A stretch of DNA of 35,442 nucleotides from Bacteroidales bacterium UBA5326. Lineage in GTDB: Bacteria > Bacteroidota > Bacteroidia > Bacteroidales > UBA932. Below, in pieces: positions 8,362 to 17,183 of the stretch. Where the stretch lies: assembly GCA_002408205.1 (NCBI GenBank), contig DHQY01000001.1, forward strand, positions 23,707 to 59,148. Reading direction: 5' to 3'. The translations under genes and the position numbers were made by a program. Each line of letters begins with the position of its first letter. Positions within the stretch are counted from its first letter, which is position 1. The notes below the pieces were generated by a model. It saw only the letters and a list, made by a program, of their open reading frames with translations, had not been told where the DNA came from and ran no database searches.

Positions 8362-10089
8362 ATGATACAATTAGCTCAAATACAATATTTGCTTATCATT
8401 GCGGTTATCCCGTTCCTTTTTTTGTTCTATGCCCTGTACCGCAGGCGCGGAAGAAAAATCCTGGCCCGTTTTGGTGATCCGGAACTTATGAAACCTCTTA
8501 TGCCCGGCATCTCTTCACGACGCGGATGGTGGAAGCTGAGCCTTTTCTGCGCGGCCCTGTTCTTCTTTGCGCTGGGTCTCTCCAGACCGCGTACGGGTGC
8601 CCGCCTGAAAGAAATGGAACGATCCGGCGTGGAGATCATCGTTGCCCTGGACGTGTCCAATTCAATGCTCGCAGAAGATTATTCTCCCAACCGTCTGGAA
8701 AGGGCCAAGCTGGCAGTGTCGCGCCTTGTAGACAATCTGGGCAGGGACCGGATAGGACTTATCGTTTTTGCAGGAGATGCTTTTGTGCAGCTTCCCGTAA
8801 CCACAGATTACGTCAGTGCTAAAATATTTCTAAAATCGATATCTACCGGATCTGTACCCCGTCAGGGAACGGCTCTGGGACAGGCCATCCTTACCGGGAT
8901 CCGCAGTTTTAGCCTCGACACACCCGAAAGCAGGGCCCTTGTGCTCATCACGGACGGGGAAAACCACGAAGACGATGCCGTGGCAGCTGCTGCCGAGGCC
9001 AAAAATCAAGGCATTCAGGTACATTGCATTGGTATCGGATCTGAGTTCGGAAAGCCCATTCCCCTGGCCGACGGTTCCCTTCTTAAAGACGAAGAGGGAA
9101 ACACGGTAGTCACTCGTCTCGACGAACAAACACTTATGAAAGTGGCTGAGGCCGGAGACGGTATTTATGTGAGAGCGGGCAATACCGATTTTGGATTGGA
9201 ACGCATTGTGGAGAAAATCCATGAACTGAATGAACAGGAATACCAGTCGGTTGTTTTTGAGGATTTTGATGAACAGTATATGTATTTTTTTGGAATAGCG
9301 CTTTTTTTATTGCTTATAGAATTCCTTATAAGTGAACGTAAAGGACGCCGCTTTAAAAGCTTTGACGTATTCGGTAAAACAGCCGTCTGTCTTATTCTGT
9401 TAACAGCCCTGTCACAGGCCGCACTGGCTCAAGCCGATAAAAAAGATGTGAGGGCGGGGAACCGAGCTTTCAGGAAGGGTGAGCTTGAGAAGGCTATGGT
9501 GGATTATCACAAGGCTCTTTCCAGGGATTCCACTTCTGTGAAAGCAAAGTATAACCTGGCTAATACACTGCAAGAAACAGGACAAAGCGCCCAGGCTTCT
9601 CAGATAATGGAACCGGTGGCAGATTCCATTGTTTCTACTGTGCAGAAAGCGGATGCCTGGCACAACGCAGGCAATATGCAGTTGTCTCAGAAAGAATATG
9701 CCAAAAGTATAGAAGCCTATAAAAAGTCTCTCAGGCTGCGTCCGGACGATACGGAGACCAAAACCAATCTGGCCTATGCCCAGAAAATGCTAAAGGATCA
9801 GGAAAACCAGCAGAACCAGCAGAATCAGGACCAAAACAAAGATCAAAATCAGGACCAGCAGAACCAGGATCAGAATCAGGATCAGAATCAGGATCAAAAC
9901 AAAGATCAGGATCAGGACCAACAGAAGCAGGAGCAACAACAACAGCAACAGTCTCCTCCAAAAATAACACCCCAGGCAGCCCAGCAGATGCTGGATGCCA
10001 TACAACAGAAGGAAAAAGAAACCCAGGATAAAGTGAACAAAGAAAAGGCAAAAGCGGCTGTTCCGGTCCGCACAGGCAAGAATTGGTAA
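8362..10089 (+). CDS. BatB-BatC fusion: VWA domain plus TPR domain
   Basis: This 575-residue protein joins two Bat proteins that are usually separate. Residues 1-325 are BatB: two N-terminal helices, a VWA domain with MIDAS DVSNS (97-101) and a C-terminal helix (about 305-322). A hydrophobic stretch ending in ALAQ (about 339-356) looks like the former BatC signal peptide. It leads into TPR repeats (about 360-480), an Asn/Gln/Asp/Lys-rich stretch (about 481-535) and a helical end with the sequence GKNW. The frame is open across the junction. The TPR part is expected in the periplasm. The frame extends upstream to 8284 inside batA, but ATG 8362 gives the normal BatB start MIQLAQIQYL. Confidence 0.9.
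   Translation: MIQLAQIQYLLIIAVIPFLFLFYALYRRRGRKILARFGDPELMKPLMPGISSRRGWWKLSLFCAALFFFALGLSRPRTGARLKEMERSGVEIIVALDVSNSMLAEDYSPNRLERAKLAVSRLVDNLGRDRIGLIVFAGDAFVQLPVTTDYVSAKIFLKSISTGSVPRQGTALGQAILTGIRSFSLDTPESRALVLITDGENHEDDAVAAAAEAKNQGIQVHCIGIGSEFGKPIPLADGSLLKDEEGNTVVTRLDEQTLMKVAEAGDGIYVRAGNTDFGLERIVEKIHELNEQEYQSVVFEDFDEQYMYFFGIALFLLLIEFLISERKGRRFKSFDVFGKTAVCLILLTALSQAALAQADKKDVRAGNRAFRKGELEKAMVDYHKALSRDSTSVKAKYNLANTLQETGQSAQASQIMEPVADSIVSTVQKADAWHNAGNMQLSQKEYAKSIEAYKKSLRLRPDDTETKTNLAYAQKMLKDQENQQNQQNQDQNKDQNQDQQNQDQNQDQNQDQNKDQDQDQQKQEQQQQQQSPPKITPQAAQQMLDAIQQKEKETQDKVNKEKAKAAVPVRTGKNW
9797..9951 (+). repeat. Gln/Asn/Asp low-complexity coding repeat
   Basis: Degenerate hexamers and 12-mers such as caggatcagaat are repeated in tandem and encode (N/D)Q runs within the BatC part. 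The track is rich in CAG/CAA, GAT/GAC and AAT/AAC and ends in a poly-Gln stretch. A low-complexity linker here is common in BatC proteins. Confidence 0.85.
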
Positions 10090-10107
10090 TAAACAGAGCC
10101 AAAATAT

Positions 10108-11919
10108 ATGAAACGCACAATATTACTCATTCTGATTACTTTGTCTGCATTCATTGCACAGGCACAGGTACAGTTTACGGTGGAAGTCCCTAACGTAGTC
10201 GCATCGGGAGAACGGTTCAGACTGGTTTATACGGCTACCGATGCAAAGGTAGATGCTTTCAATGCGCCCCGCATTGAGGGTTTCTCTGTTTTGGCCGGTC
10301 CCACAACGTCTACGATGAACAGGGTGGAATATGTGAATGGTCGCAGAACTCAGAGCCGCTCCGTTAGCTATACATATATTCTTGAAGCGGCGCAGACCGG
10401 AAAATTCCGGATTGGCGAAGCGTCCGTTACTTCAGAAGGAGCTACTTACAAAACCCAGCCCGTAACAGTAGAAGTGGTCGCCGGTAATCAGACATCCGGA
10501 CGCGATCGTTCCGAAAAAGAAGAGGGCTCTTCTGCCGAGATTTCGGCAGATGATATTTTTCTCAGACTCAATGTCAGCAAAAAGAGGGTGGTAAAAGGAG
10601 AATCGCTTACTGCCACATTGAAATTATATACCCGGGTAAATGTTTCCGGCGCGGAAGACATCCATTTTCCTACTTTCAACGGATTCTGGAGTCAGGAAGT
10701 ATACGCTCCCCAACAGATAGACTGGCAACGTGAGAACGTAAACGGCGAGATCTACCAGTCTGCCGTATTACGCAGGTATGTGCTGTTACCGCAACAAACC
10801 GGGACTATTACTATTGATCCTTCGGAAATCGTTTGTGTTATCCAGGTACGTAATGCAAGCAGGGGTAATTCCATGCTGGATGATTTTTTTGATTCGTACC
10901 AGACAGTACGTAAAAGGGCTGTATCTCCTTCAGTCTCTGTTTATGTGAACAATCTTCCCGACGGAGCGCCTGCTTCGTTCAACGGTGCGGTAGGCAAATT
11001 TTCGCTGAGTACAAAAATGGGCAAAGATTCCATTCTTGCTCACGATGCCGTTTCTATGTATATTACCATTACCGGGGAAGGGAACATTAACCTGCTGGAA
11101 GCTCCCAAAGTGTCGTTTCCTCCCGATTTTGAAGTGTATGACGTTAAGATTACCGATAATTCGCGTAGCTCCGGAGGCGCTTATTCCGGATCCAAAGTGT
11201 TTGAATATCCTGTTATCCCTCGCAGCCACGGTGCGTTTACCATGGACCCGGTCACGTTTTCCTATTACGATGTAGAGAGCCGTCAGTATAAGACGCTACA
11301 GGCCGCCCCGCTTACACTGAAAGTGGGGAAAAGCACAGACACGGCCACACAGGGAATTGACCAGGGTGCCGGAACTCACAGACGCATTGTACAAAGTCTT
11401 GGACAGGATATCCGTTATATACGGACAGTTGTTCCGGTATGGCATAAGAAAGGGGCTTTCTTTGTTAGCAGCATTGGTTTTTATGTAATTATCCTTATCC
11501 TTTTCGGTATTTTTGGAGCATCTTATGTATTACTTAACCGAAGAAGAGAACGCAGGAAAGACATTGTAAGGGTAAGAAACAGTAAAGCCAACAAGATAGC
11601 CCGCACCAGGCTCAAAGCCGCCGCCACTTTGCTGAAACAGGAACTGTTTTCCGGATATTTCGAAGAAGTCCACCGCACATTGTGGGGGTACATTGGAGAT
11701 AAACTGGCCTTAACGCAGTCGGATTACTCAAGGGAAAGAGTTATACGCATGCTGGAAGAAAAGAAAGTGAACGCCTCTGTAATAAGCGAGTATATGGATT
11801 TAATAGAAGCCTGTGAATTTGCACGTTACGCACCCGATCCGGGACAGGTGGAAAAAGAAAAAATCTTTGAGCGTGCTATGGCTGCCATAAGTAAAATGGA
11901 ACAGGGTCTAAAATTATAA
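10108..11919 (+). CDS. batD: BatD, oxygen-tolerance family protein
   Basis: This 603-residue protein has a signal peptide (residues 1-20, ending IAQAQ), a large beta-rich periplasmic region of tandem Ig-like domains typical of BatD (about 21-440), one membrane helix (about 449-475) and a cytosolic tail of about 125 residues. Family hallmarks include VEVPNVVASGERFRLVY near the N-terminus and the central ITGEGNINLLEAP segment. BatD is the conserved non-VWA partner of the Bat complex and probably docks in the periplasm with BatB/C and BatE. It starts 18 nt after batB/C and is followed by batE after 6 nt. Confidence 0.9.
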   Translation: MKRTILLILITLSAFIAQAQVQFTVEVPNVVASGERFRLVYTATDAKVDAFNAPRIEGFSVLAGPTTSTMNRVEYVNGRRTQSRSVSYTYILEAAQTGKFRIGEASVTSEGATYKTQPVTVEVVAGNQTSGRDRSEKEEGSSAEISADDIFLRLNVSKKRVVKGESLTATLKLYTRVNVSGAEDIHFPTFNGFWSQEVYAPQQIDWQRENVNGEIYQSAVLRRYVLLPQQTGTITIDPSEIVCVIQVRNASRGNSMLDDFFDSYQTVRKRAVSPSVSVYVNNLPDGAPASFNGAVGKFSLSTKMGKDSILAHDAVSMYITITGEGNINLLEAPKVSFPPDFEVYDVKITDNSRSSGGAYSGSKVFEYPVIPRSHGAFTMDPVTFSYYDVESRQYKTLQAAPLTLKVGKSTDTATQGIDQGAGTHRRIVQSLGQDIRYIRTVVPVWHKKGAFFVSSIGFYVIILILFGIFGASYVLLNRRRERRKDIVRVRNSKANKIARTRLKAAATLLKQELFSGYFEEVHRTLWGYIGDKLALTQSDYSRERVIRMLEEKKVNASVISEYMDLIEACEFARYAPDPGQVEKEKIFERAMAAISKMEQGLKL

Positions 11920-11925
11920 GAACAT

Positions 11926-12684
11926 ATGAAAAAGCTTGTATTGATTTTTTTCCTGATCTGTTCTGCCGGTCTTTATGCACAATCTCCTGCTGATAGTCTT
12001 TGGAACGCGGCCAATACGCATTATGCCGAGGCCCGTTATAATCAGGCATTGGAAAATTACCTGGAGATAGAAAAAATGGAACTCGAATCGGCTGATCTCT
12101 ATTACAATATTGGGAACACCTACTTTAAAATGCTATACGTCGCACAGGCAATACTATATTACGAACGGGCTTTAGGCCTGGAGCCCAATAATCAGGACAT
12201 AGCCTATAATCTTCAGCTTGCCCGGGAACAGTGCATAGATAAAATTGAACCTGTCCCGGCCTTCTTTGTTGTAGACTGGGTAAGGGAAGCAACCCAATCG
12301 CTTCCCTCCGACACCTGGGCCTGGTTCGCTATTGTGATGCTTGCCGTTTCACTTTTGCTATTGCTCGTCTTTTATTTTGCCCGAAAGTCCGGTTTAAGAA
12401 AAGCTGCATTTGTTTTGGCTGTGATCGTTTTTGTATTTGCCGGAATTTCGGCGGCTTTTGCCTGGCAGGGAAAGAAAACGGCTACGCGCCAGGATGCCGC
12501 CATAGTATTTGCTGCGGTAAGTGCGGTCAAGTCGTCTCCTGACGCCCAGGGAAAGGATCTCCTGGTTATCCATGAAGGAACAAAAATATTTGTGCTTGAA
12601 AAAGTAGGAGACTGGGCCAGAATAGAACTTCCCGACGGCAGACAGGGGTGGGTAGCGCTGAGTGAGATAGTTTTTGTATATTAG
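11926..12684 (+). CDS. batE: BatE, TPR and SH3 membrane protein
   Basis: This 252-residue protein has a signal peptide (residues 1-18), two or three TPR units (about 22-105; NTHYAEARYNQALENYLEI, then YYERALGLEPNNQDIAYNL), two membrane helices (about 127-149 and 158-182) and a C-terminal bacterial SH3 domain (about 195-252; KVGDWARIELPDGRQGWV). This is the usual BatE domain order. TPR and SH3 parts would both face the periplasm, suited to binding partner proteins or peptidoglycan. It starts 6 nt after batD. Confidence 0.9.
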   Translation: MKKLVLIFFLICSAGLYAQSPADSLWNAANTHYAEARYNQALENYLEIEKMELESADLYYNIGNTYFKMLYVAQAILYYERALGLEPNNQDIAYNLQLAREQCIDKIEPVPAFFVVDWVREATQSLPSDTWAWFAIVMLAVSLLLLLVFYFARKSGLRKAAFVLAVIVFVFAGISAAFAWQGKKTATRQDAAIVFAAVSAVKSSPDAQGKDLLVIHEGTKIFVLEKVGDWARIELPDGRQGWVALSEIVFVY

Positions 12685-12707
12685 CAGCCTCAATCAATAT
12701 TTCTCCA

Positions 12708-13340
12708 ATGGATTATAACACACAAAGAGACAAGCTTATACTCCCTGAATACGGGCGTTATGTTCAGGAAATGGTCAAAAAAGTAAAGACCATTAAAGAT
12801 AAGGAAGCCCGTACCATTCAGGTCAAAGCGGTGGTAAACGTCATGAGCATTTTGAATCCCCAGTTGCGTGAAATGAACGATTTTCAGCATAAATTGTGGG
12901 ATCACGTTCATATCATATCTGAGTTCGATCTGGATGTGGAAGCTCCTTTTCCGCCACCGGTCAAGGGCAACCTGGTATCCAAGCCTCATACTATAGATGC
13001 CGAAAGAGAACCGGTAAAGGTTATGCATTACGGACGTAATATCCAGAATATGGTCATGGCCATAGCTGCCAAGCCCGACAATGAAGAGCGAGATGCTATG
13101 ACAATGTCACTGGCGCTTTATATGCGTAAGCAGTATCTTATATGGAATAAAGATACCGTATCCGATCAAACTATATTTAATGATATTTATGTTTTGTCCA
13201 ATGGCACTCTCCGGGTGCCTGAGGGAGCAAAACTTTCTGAAATTCAGGGCGAATTCAGGCAGCCCAACACTCCAGGCAGCCGTACGCAGCAACGTCAGGG
13301 ACAGTGGCATAAAAATAAAAAGAAGAAGAACAGGCAGTAA
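12708..13340 (+). CDS. DUF4290 family protein
   Basis: This 210-residue soluble protein matches the Bacteroidota-specific DUF4290 family. It starts MDYNTQRDKLILPEYGR and contains MNDFQHKLWDHVHIISEFDLDV and YGRNIQNMV, all typical. The C-terminus is basic and disordered (GQWHKNKKKKNRQ), suggesting nucleic-acid or ribosome contact, but no function is known. There is no signal peptide. It begins 23 nt after batE, and its stop abuts the ftsK start directly, so translation of the two may be coupled. Confidence 0.88.
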   Translation: MDYNTQRDKLILPEYGRYVQEMVKKVKTIKDKEARTIQVKAVVNVMSILNPQLREMNDFQHKLWDHVHIISEFDLDVEAPFPPPVKGNLVSKPHTIDAEREPVKVMHYGRNIQNMVMAIAAKPDNEERDAMTMSLALYMRKQYLIWNKDTVSDQTIFNDIYVLSNGTLRVPEGAKLSEIQGEFRQPNTPGSRTQQRQGQWHKNKKKKNRQ

Positions 13341-15587
13341 ATGGCCAAAAAAGTCAAAGATCGTCAAGTTCATGAGAACATCCGTCTCATAACCGGATGG
13401 TTGTTCCTGGCTGTGGGCCTGTACCTGCTCATTGCCTTTGGTTCCTATTTATTTACCTGGACGGTGGATCAGAGTTTGCTGAGCCAGGAAGATATCCTTG
13501 CCTCAGGTGAGAAGGCTGCTAACAGCGGCGGCATTCTTGGCAACCGTGTAGCACATTTTTTTATTGGTCATCTCCTGGGAATAGGTGCTTTTATAATTCC
13601 TCTTTTTCTGGTTACTTTGGCTGTGGTCTTTCTTAGAATTAAGAAGGTAAAACTATTGTCTCTGTTTTTTATTGCTGCATATGGATGCATTATCCTGTCT
13701 GTCGCCTGCAGCTATATTTTCAGTTTTACTTCCTGGAAATATCTTTTTGGAGCCGGTGTGGGAGGTACGTACGGATACCGTGTGAATGAATGGCTTATAG
13801 ATATGTTGGGTTTACCTGGCACAGGTGTGCTTATTTTCTTTGTGCTTACTGCGTGGCTGGTGCCTATTGTTGTCAGAATAGTACAGCGCAGAAAAGAACG
13901 TCGGGCCGGGAAAGCAACCGTTGTTGCTGCCAGTGCCCCTGAAACGCTCCCCGAGCCCGCCCGGGAGATCCCGGTTCCAGAAGAGATACACGTTCCTGTT
14001 CTGGAAGTTGAACCTCCTGCCGGTGAAAAAAACACGCCTTCTTTTGAAATAGAAATGGCAGCGGAAGAGTCCACCGGGGGAACCATGGAATTATATGATC
14101 CCAAGCTCGATTTGCCCAGGTACAGGAGACCTGAACTGTCTTTACTTGAAGATTACAAAGACAAATTATCCGAGGTTCCCCAGGAAGAGCTGGAACGCAA
14201 CAACCAAAAGATTGTTGAATGTCTGAGGACATACAATATCCAGATAGAAAAAATTGTTGCTACGCCCGGTCCTACTGTTACACTGTATAAAATTGTTTTA
14301 TCACCCGGTATTCGCATTTCACAGTTTACACGCCTGGAAAGCGATATTATGCTGTCTCTTGCTGCAAGAGGTATGCGTGTGATTGCTCCCATCCCGGGTA
14401 CCAATATGGTAGGTATTGAGGTGGCAAACGACAAGCCTTCGCTCGTTCCCATGAAAAGTGTTCTGGATTCCACAAAGTTCAAAGAATCCAAAGATGATTT
14501 ACCGGTGGTCCTGGGTAAAAGTATTTCCAACGAGATCTTTATGCTGGATCTGGCCCGAATGCCTCACCTTTTAGTAGCAGGTGCAACAGGCCAGGGGAAA
14601 TCGGTGGCTCTGAACGCGATCCTTGCTTCGTTGCTTTACAAAATGCATCCCGCCTATCTGAAACTGGTGCTGGTTGACCCCAAAAGAGTGGAGCTGAGCC
14701 TTTATTCCCGGCTGGAAAAACACTTTCTGGCTAAATTGCCCGATACCGAAAATGCCATAATTACAGACACCAAAAAAGTGGTCCATACGCTTAAGTCTCT
14801 CTGTATAGAGATGGACACACGGCTCGAGTTGTTTAATAAAGCGGGGGTGCGCAATATTAAGGAATACAATAAAAAATTTCTTGACAGACGGTTAAATCCG
14901 GTCAAAGGACACCGTTTTATGCCATTCATAGTGGTGGTTATAGACGAGTTTGCAGACCTTATCATGACAGCCGGAAGAGATGTGGAAGGCCCTCTTACGC
15001 GTCTGGCACAGATGGGCCGCGCAACGGGCTTACACTTAGTAATTGCCACGCAACGGCCTACCACTAATATTATTACCGGTACCATAAAAGCTAATTTTCC
15101 GGCAAGGATTGCTTTCCGCGTTGCTTCACAAACTGACTCCCGCACCATCATAGATGTGGCCGAAGCCAAGCAGTTGGTCGGACGCGGCGATATGCTTATT
15201 TCTACCGGCAGCGACCTTATTAGGGCTCAATGTGCATTTATTGATACCCCCGAGGTGGAACGCCTGGTGGAATTTATTGGTGCGCAACAGGGATATGCCG
15301 GTCCGTTTGAACTTCCGGAATATATAGACACAGATTCTCCCGAGGTTGCAGGCAGGTCCGAAGGACCAAGGGATGAGCTGTTTGAGGAAGCCGCCCGGAT
15401 GGTGGTGCAGGTGCAGTACGGATCCACTTCGCTGCTTCAGCGAAAAATGAACCTCGGATACAACCGTGCCGGTCGTATTATGGATCAGTTGGAAGAGGCC
15501 GGTGTAGTAGGCCCGTCCGACGGCAGTAAACCCCGTCAGGTACTGGTGGGGTCAATGGAAATGCTCGAAGAACTTCTTGGCAAATAG
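13341..15587 (+). CDS. ftsK: FtsK/SpoIIIE DNA translocase
   Basis: This 748-residue protein moves chromosomal DNA through the division septum and aids dimer resolution. It has a four-helix membrane domain (about 15-185), a short charged linker (about 190-270), and the alpha/beta RecA-type motor. Walker A is GATGQGKS near residue 413 and Walker B VVVIDEFADL near 533; the motor also has QRPTTNIITGTIKANFPARI, typical of FtsK. The C-terminal gamma winged-helix domain (about 680-745; TSLLQRKMNLGYNRAGR) should read KOPS-like DNA motifs. The short linker is normal for Bacteroidota FtsK. It has no gap to DUF4290. Confidence 0.95.
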   Translation: MAKKVKDRQVHENIRLITGWLFLAVGLYLLIAFGSYLFTWTVDQSLLSQEDILASGEKAANSGGILGNRVAHFFIGHLLGIGAFIIPLFLVTLAVVFLRIKKVKLLSLFFIAAYGCIILSVACSYIFSFTSWKYLFGAGVGGTYGYRVNEWLIDMLGLPGTGVLIFFVLTAWLVPIVVRIVQRRKERRAGKATVVAASAPETLPEPAREIPVPEEIHVPVLEVEPPAGEKNTPSFEIEMAAEESTGGTMELYDPKLDLPRYRRPELSLLEDYKDKLSEVPQEELERNNQKIVECLRTYNIQIEKIVATPGPTVTLYKIVLSPGIRISQFTRLESDIMLSLAARGMRVIAPIPGTNMVGIEVANDKPSLVPMKSVLDSTKFKESKDDLPVVLGKSISNEIFMLDLARMPHLLVAGATGQGKSVALNAILASLLYKMHPAYLKLVLVDPKRVELSLYSRLEKHFLAKLPDTENAIITDTKKVVHTLKSLCIEMDTRLELFNKAGVRNIKEYNKKFLDRRLNPVKGHRFMPFIVVVIDEFADLIMTAGRDVEGPLTRLAQMGRATGLHLVIATQRPTTNIITGTIKANFPARIAFRVASQTDSRTIIDVAEAKQLVGRGDMLISTGSDLIRAQCAFIDTPEVERLVEFIGAQQGYAGPFELPEYIDTDSPEVAGRSEGPRDELFEEAARMVVQVQYGSTSLLQRKMNLGYNRAGRIMDQLEEAGVVGPSDGSKPRQVLVGSMEMLEELLGK

Positions 15588-15597
15588 AACAAACACT

Positions 15598-16185
15598 ATG
15601 CGAAAGACTGTATTTTTAGCCCTGTTCCTGGCTGGAATGAATTGCGTTGCCGTGGCACAAACTACGGGAGAATTAATGAACCAATTTATTCAGAACATCC
15701 GGAGTGCCGGCTCCGTTGAAACTTTATTTCTTTGGAATAACAGAGTCCCCGGGAAAATGATCCTCCAGGGAGAAATGTTCTATATAGAGATGGATGAATA
15801 TCAGATTTATTGCAACGGAACTACCAAATGGTTTTATAACCAGGGAACGGATGAGACTACCCAAACGCCTCATGACGCCTCTTCTGCGAATATCCTGGAC
15901 AATCCGGCCTCTTTCTTTTCGCGTCTCAATACCGATTACTATCAGCCCGGAACTCCCGGGAAAAAGCGGCTTCCTTCCGGTGAAGAAACATGGGAGCTCA
16001 CGCTCATCCCAAATTCAGTCAAAGCTCCTTTTACCTATCTGGTACTGAGTCTTTCCGTTACGGATCTTACGCCGCTTTATATCAGGTATTCAGATACCGG
16101 GGGCTCTGAATACTCGATTACTCTGAAATCTTTTACAAAGACTCAGGCGCGCCCCCGGTCGTTTTTTGAAAGAAAAGGCCAATGA
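15598..16185 (+). CDS. lolA: LolA-like outer-membrane lipoprotein carrier
   Basis: This 195-residue protein has a signal peptide (residues 1-20, cut after VAVAQ) and the LolA fold: repeating beta-strands with GKMILQGEMFYIEMDEYQIY, then a WFYN segment and a two-domain lid. LolA carries lipoproteins across the periplasm to the outer membrane. A TTG start at 15577 would place 7 residues before the signal peptide and overlap ftsK, so ATG 15598 is used. A LolA gene downstream of ftsK is a common arrangement. Its TGA overlaps the next ATG (ATGA). Confidence 0.83.
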   Translation: MRKTVFLALFLAGMNCVAVAQTTGELMNQFIQNIRSAGSVETLFLWNNRVPGKMILQGEMFYIEMDEYQIYCNGTTKWFYNQGTDETTQTPHDASSANILDNPASFFSRLNTDYYQPGTPGKKRLPSGEETWELTLIPNSVKAPFTYLVLSLSVTDLTPLYIRYSDTGGSEYSITLKSFTKTQARPRSFFERKGQ

Positions 16186-17144
16186 ATGATACGGAAAGAT
16201 TAAATAAAGAATATCGGTCCAGGGTAAACAGGACGCTGGACTATATAGAGGCGCATCTGGATAAAGCCATGACTTTGGAAGAACTGGCCGCTATCGCCAA
16301 TTTTTCCAAGTTTCATTTCGGCAGAATATTTTATTCCATTGTAGGCGAAACTCCCTATCAGTTCCTGTTAAGAATACGCATTGAAAAGGCGGCCCAACTC
16401 TTGCTCACGGAAAAGCATGCCAGCATAAAAGAAATTGCCTATCGGTGCGGGTTCTCAGATATATCGGTGTTTTCCAGGCATTTCAGCCATTATTTTAGCG
16501 AGTCTCCTTCTCATTTCAGGAAGGCCAGGGTGGAACAGAGCAATATGTATCAACAGGAACGCAATATTGGTCAAGGTGAGAGCAATAATACGCAAGTTTG
16601 CGACAAACCGGTAATGTACCTTTGTCCTCAGCATAAAACAATTAAATGGAGGACAAATATGAAAACAAACAAAAGTGTGGAAGTCAGAGACCTTCCCAAA
16701 ATGACCCTTGCGTATATAAGGCATATAGGACCTTACAAGGGAGATGCACTTCTCTTTGAACGGCTCTGGGGAAAATTATGTACCTGGGCCGGAGCGAAAG
16801 ACCTATTACAGCAACCCGATCTCAAATCGCTTGTGATCTATCACGATGACCCCAAAGTAACCCTGGAGGATAAACTCCGTATGAGTGTCTGCATTACGGT
16901 TCCGGAAGACACTAAAGTGGACGGGGAATTCGGGAAAATGGAGCTTGAGGCGGCTAAATACGTGATTGCCCGCTTTGAGATTGACGCTGCCGGTTTTATG
17001 GATGCCTGGGACTGGGTTTACGGGCACTGGTTCCCTTCCAGCGGCTATCAGCCCGATGACAAACCTTGTTTTGAACTCTATCCCTGCGAACCCCAGAACG
17101 GAATATTTCTCGTAGATATTTGCGTGCCCGTAAAACCCATGTAA
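16182..17144 (+). CDS. AraC-type regulator with GyrI-like effector domain
   Basis: This 320-residue protein has two AraC helix-turn-helix motifs at the N-terminus (about 12-110; MTLEELAAIANFSKFHFGRIF and IKEIAYRCGFSDISVFSRHF), a linker, and a C-terminal GyrI-like small-molecule-binding domain (about 165-320; VRDLPKMTLAYIRHIGPYKG). The architecture matches Rob-like regulators that sense amphipathic compounds or toxins and control efflux or envelope genes. It overlaps lolA by 4 nt (ATGA), so it ends the long bat-ftsK-lolA run. Its targets are unknown; the HAD gene just downstream has its own promoter box. Confidence 0.9.
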   Translation: MNDTERLNKEYRSRVNRTLDYIEAHLDKAMTLEELAAIANFSKFHFGRIFYSIVGETPYQFLLRIRIEKAAQLLLTEKHASIKEIAYRCGFSDISVFSRHFSHYFSESPSHFRKARVEQSNMYQQERNIGQGESNNTQVCDKPVMYLCPQHKTIKWRTNMKTNKSVEVRDLPKMTLAYIRHIGPYKGDALLFERLWGKLCTWAGAKDLLQQPDLKSLVIYHDDPKVTLEDKLRMSVCITVPEDTKVDGEFGKMELEAAKYVIARFEIDAAGFMDAWDWVYGHWFPSSGYQPDDKPCFELYPCEPQNGIFLVDICVPVKPM

Positions 17145-17170
17145 TTTCACATATTTTTGTTTTTATGAAT

Positions 17171-17178
17171 TACCTTTG
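17171..17178 (+). promoter_or_regulatory. -7 box (TACCTTTG) of the HAD gene
   Basis: It matches TAnnTTTG and ends exactly 5 nt before ATG 17184, so the transcript is predicted to start at or next to the start codon. A TTTTTG at 17155-17159 is too close to be a -33 element. Confidence 0.5.
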
Positions 17179-17183
17179 CCGTC

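Noticed and set aside
9790..10005. Minus-strand frame encoding a Leu/Val/Ile-rich repeat, like a membrane protein
   Set aside because: It is the antisense of the CAG/GAT-rich BatC tract; the repeat is a by-product of codon composition.
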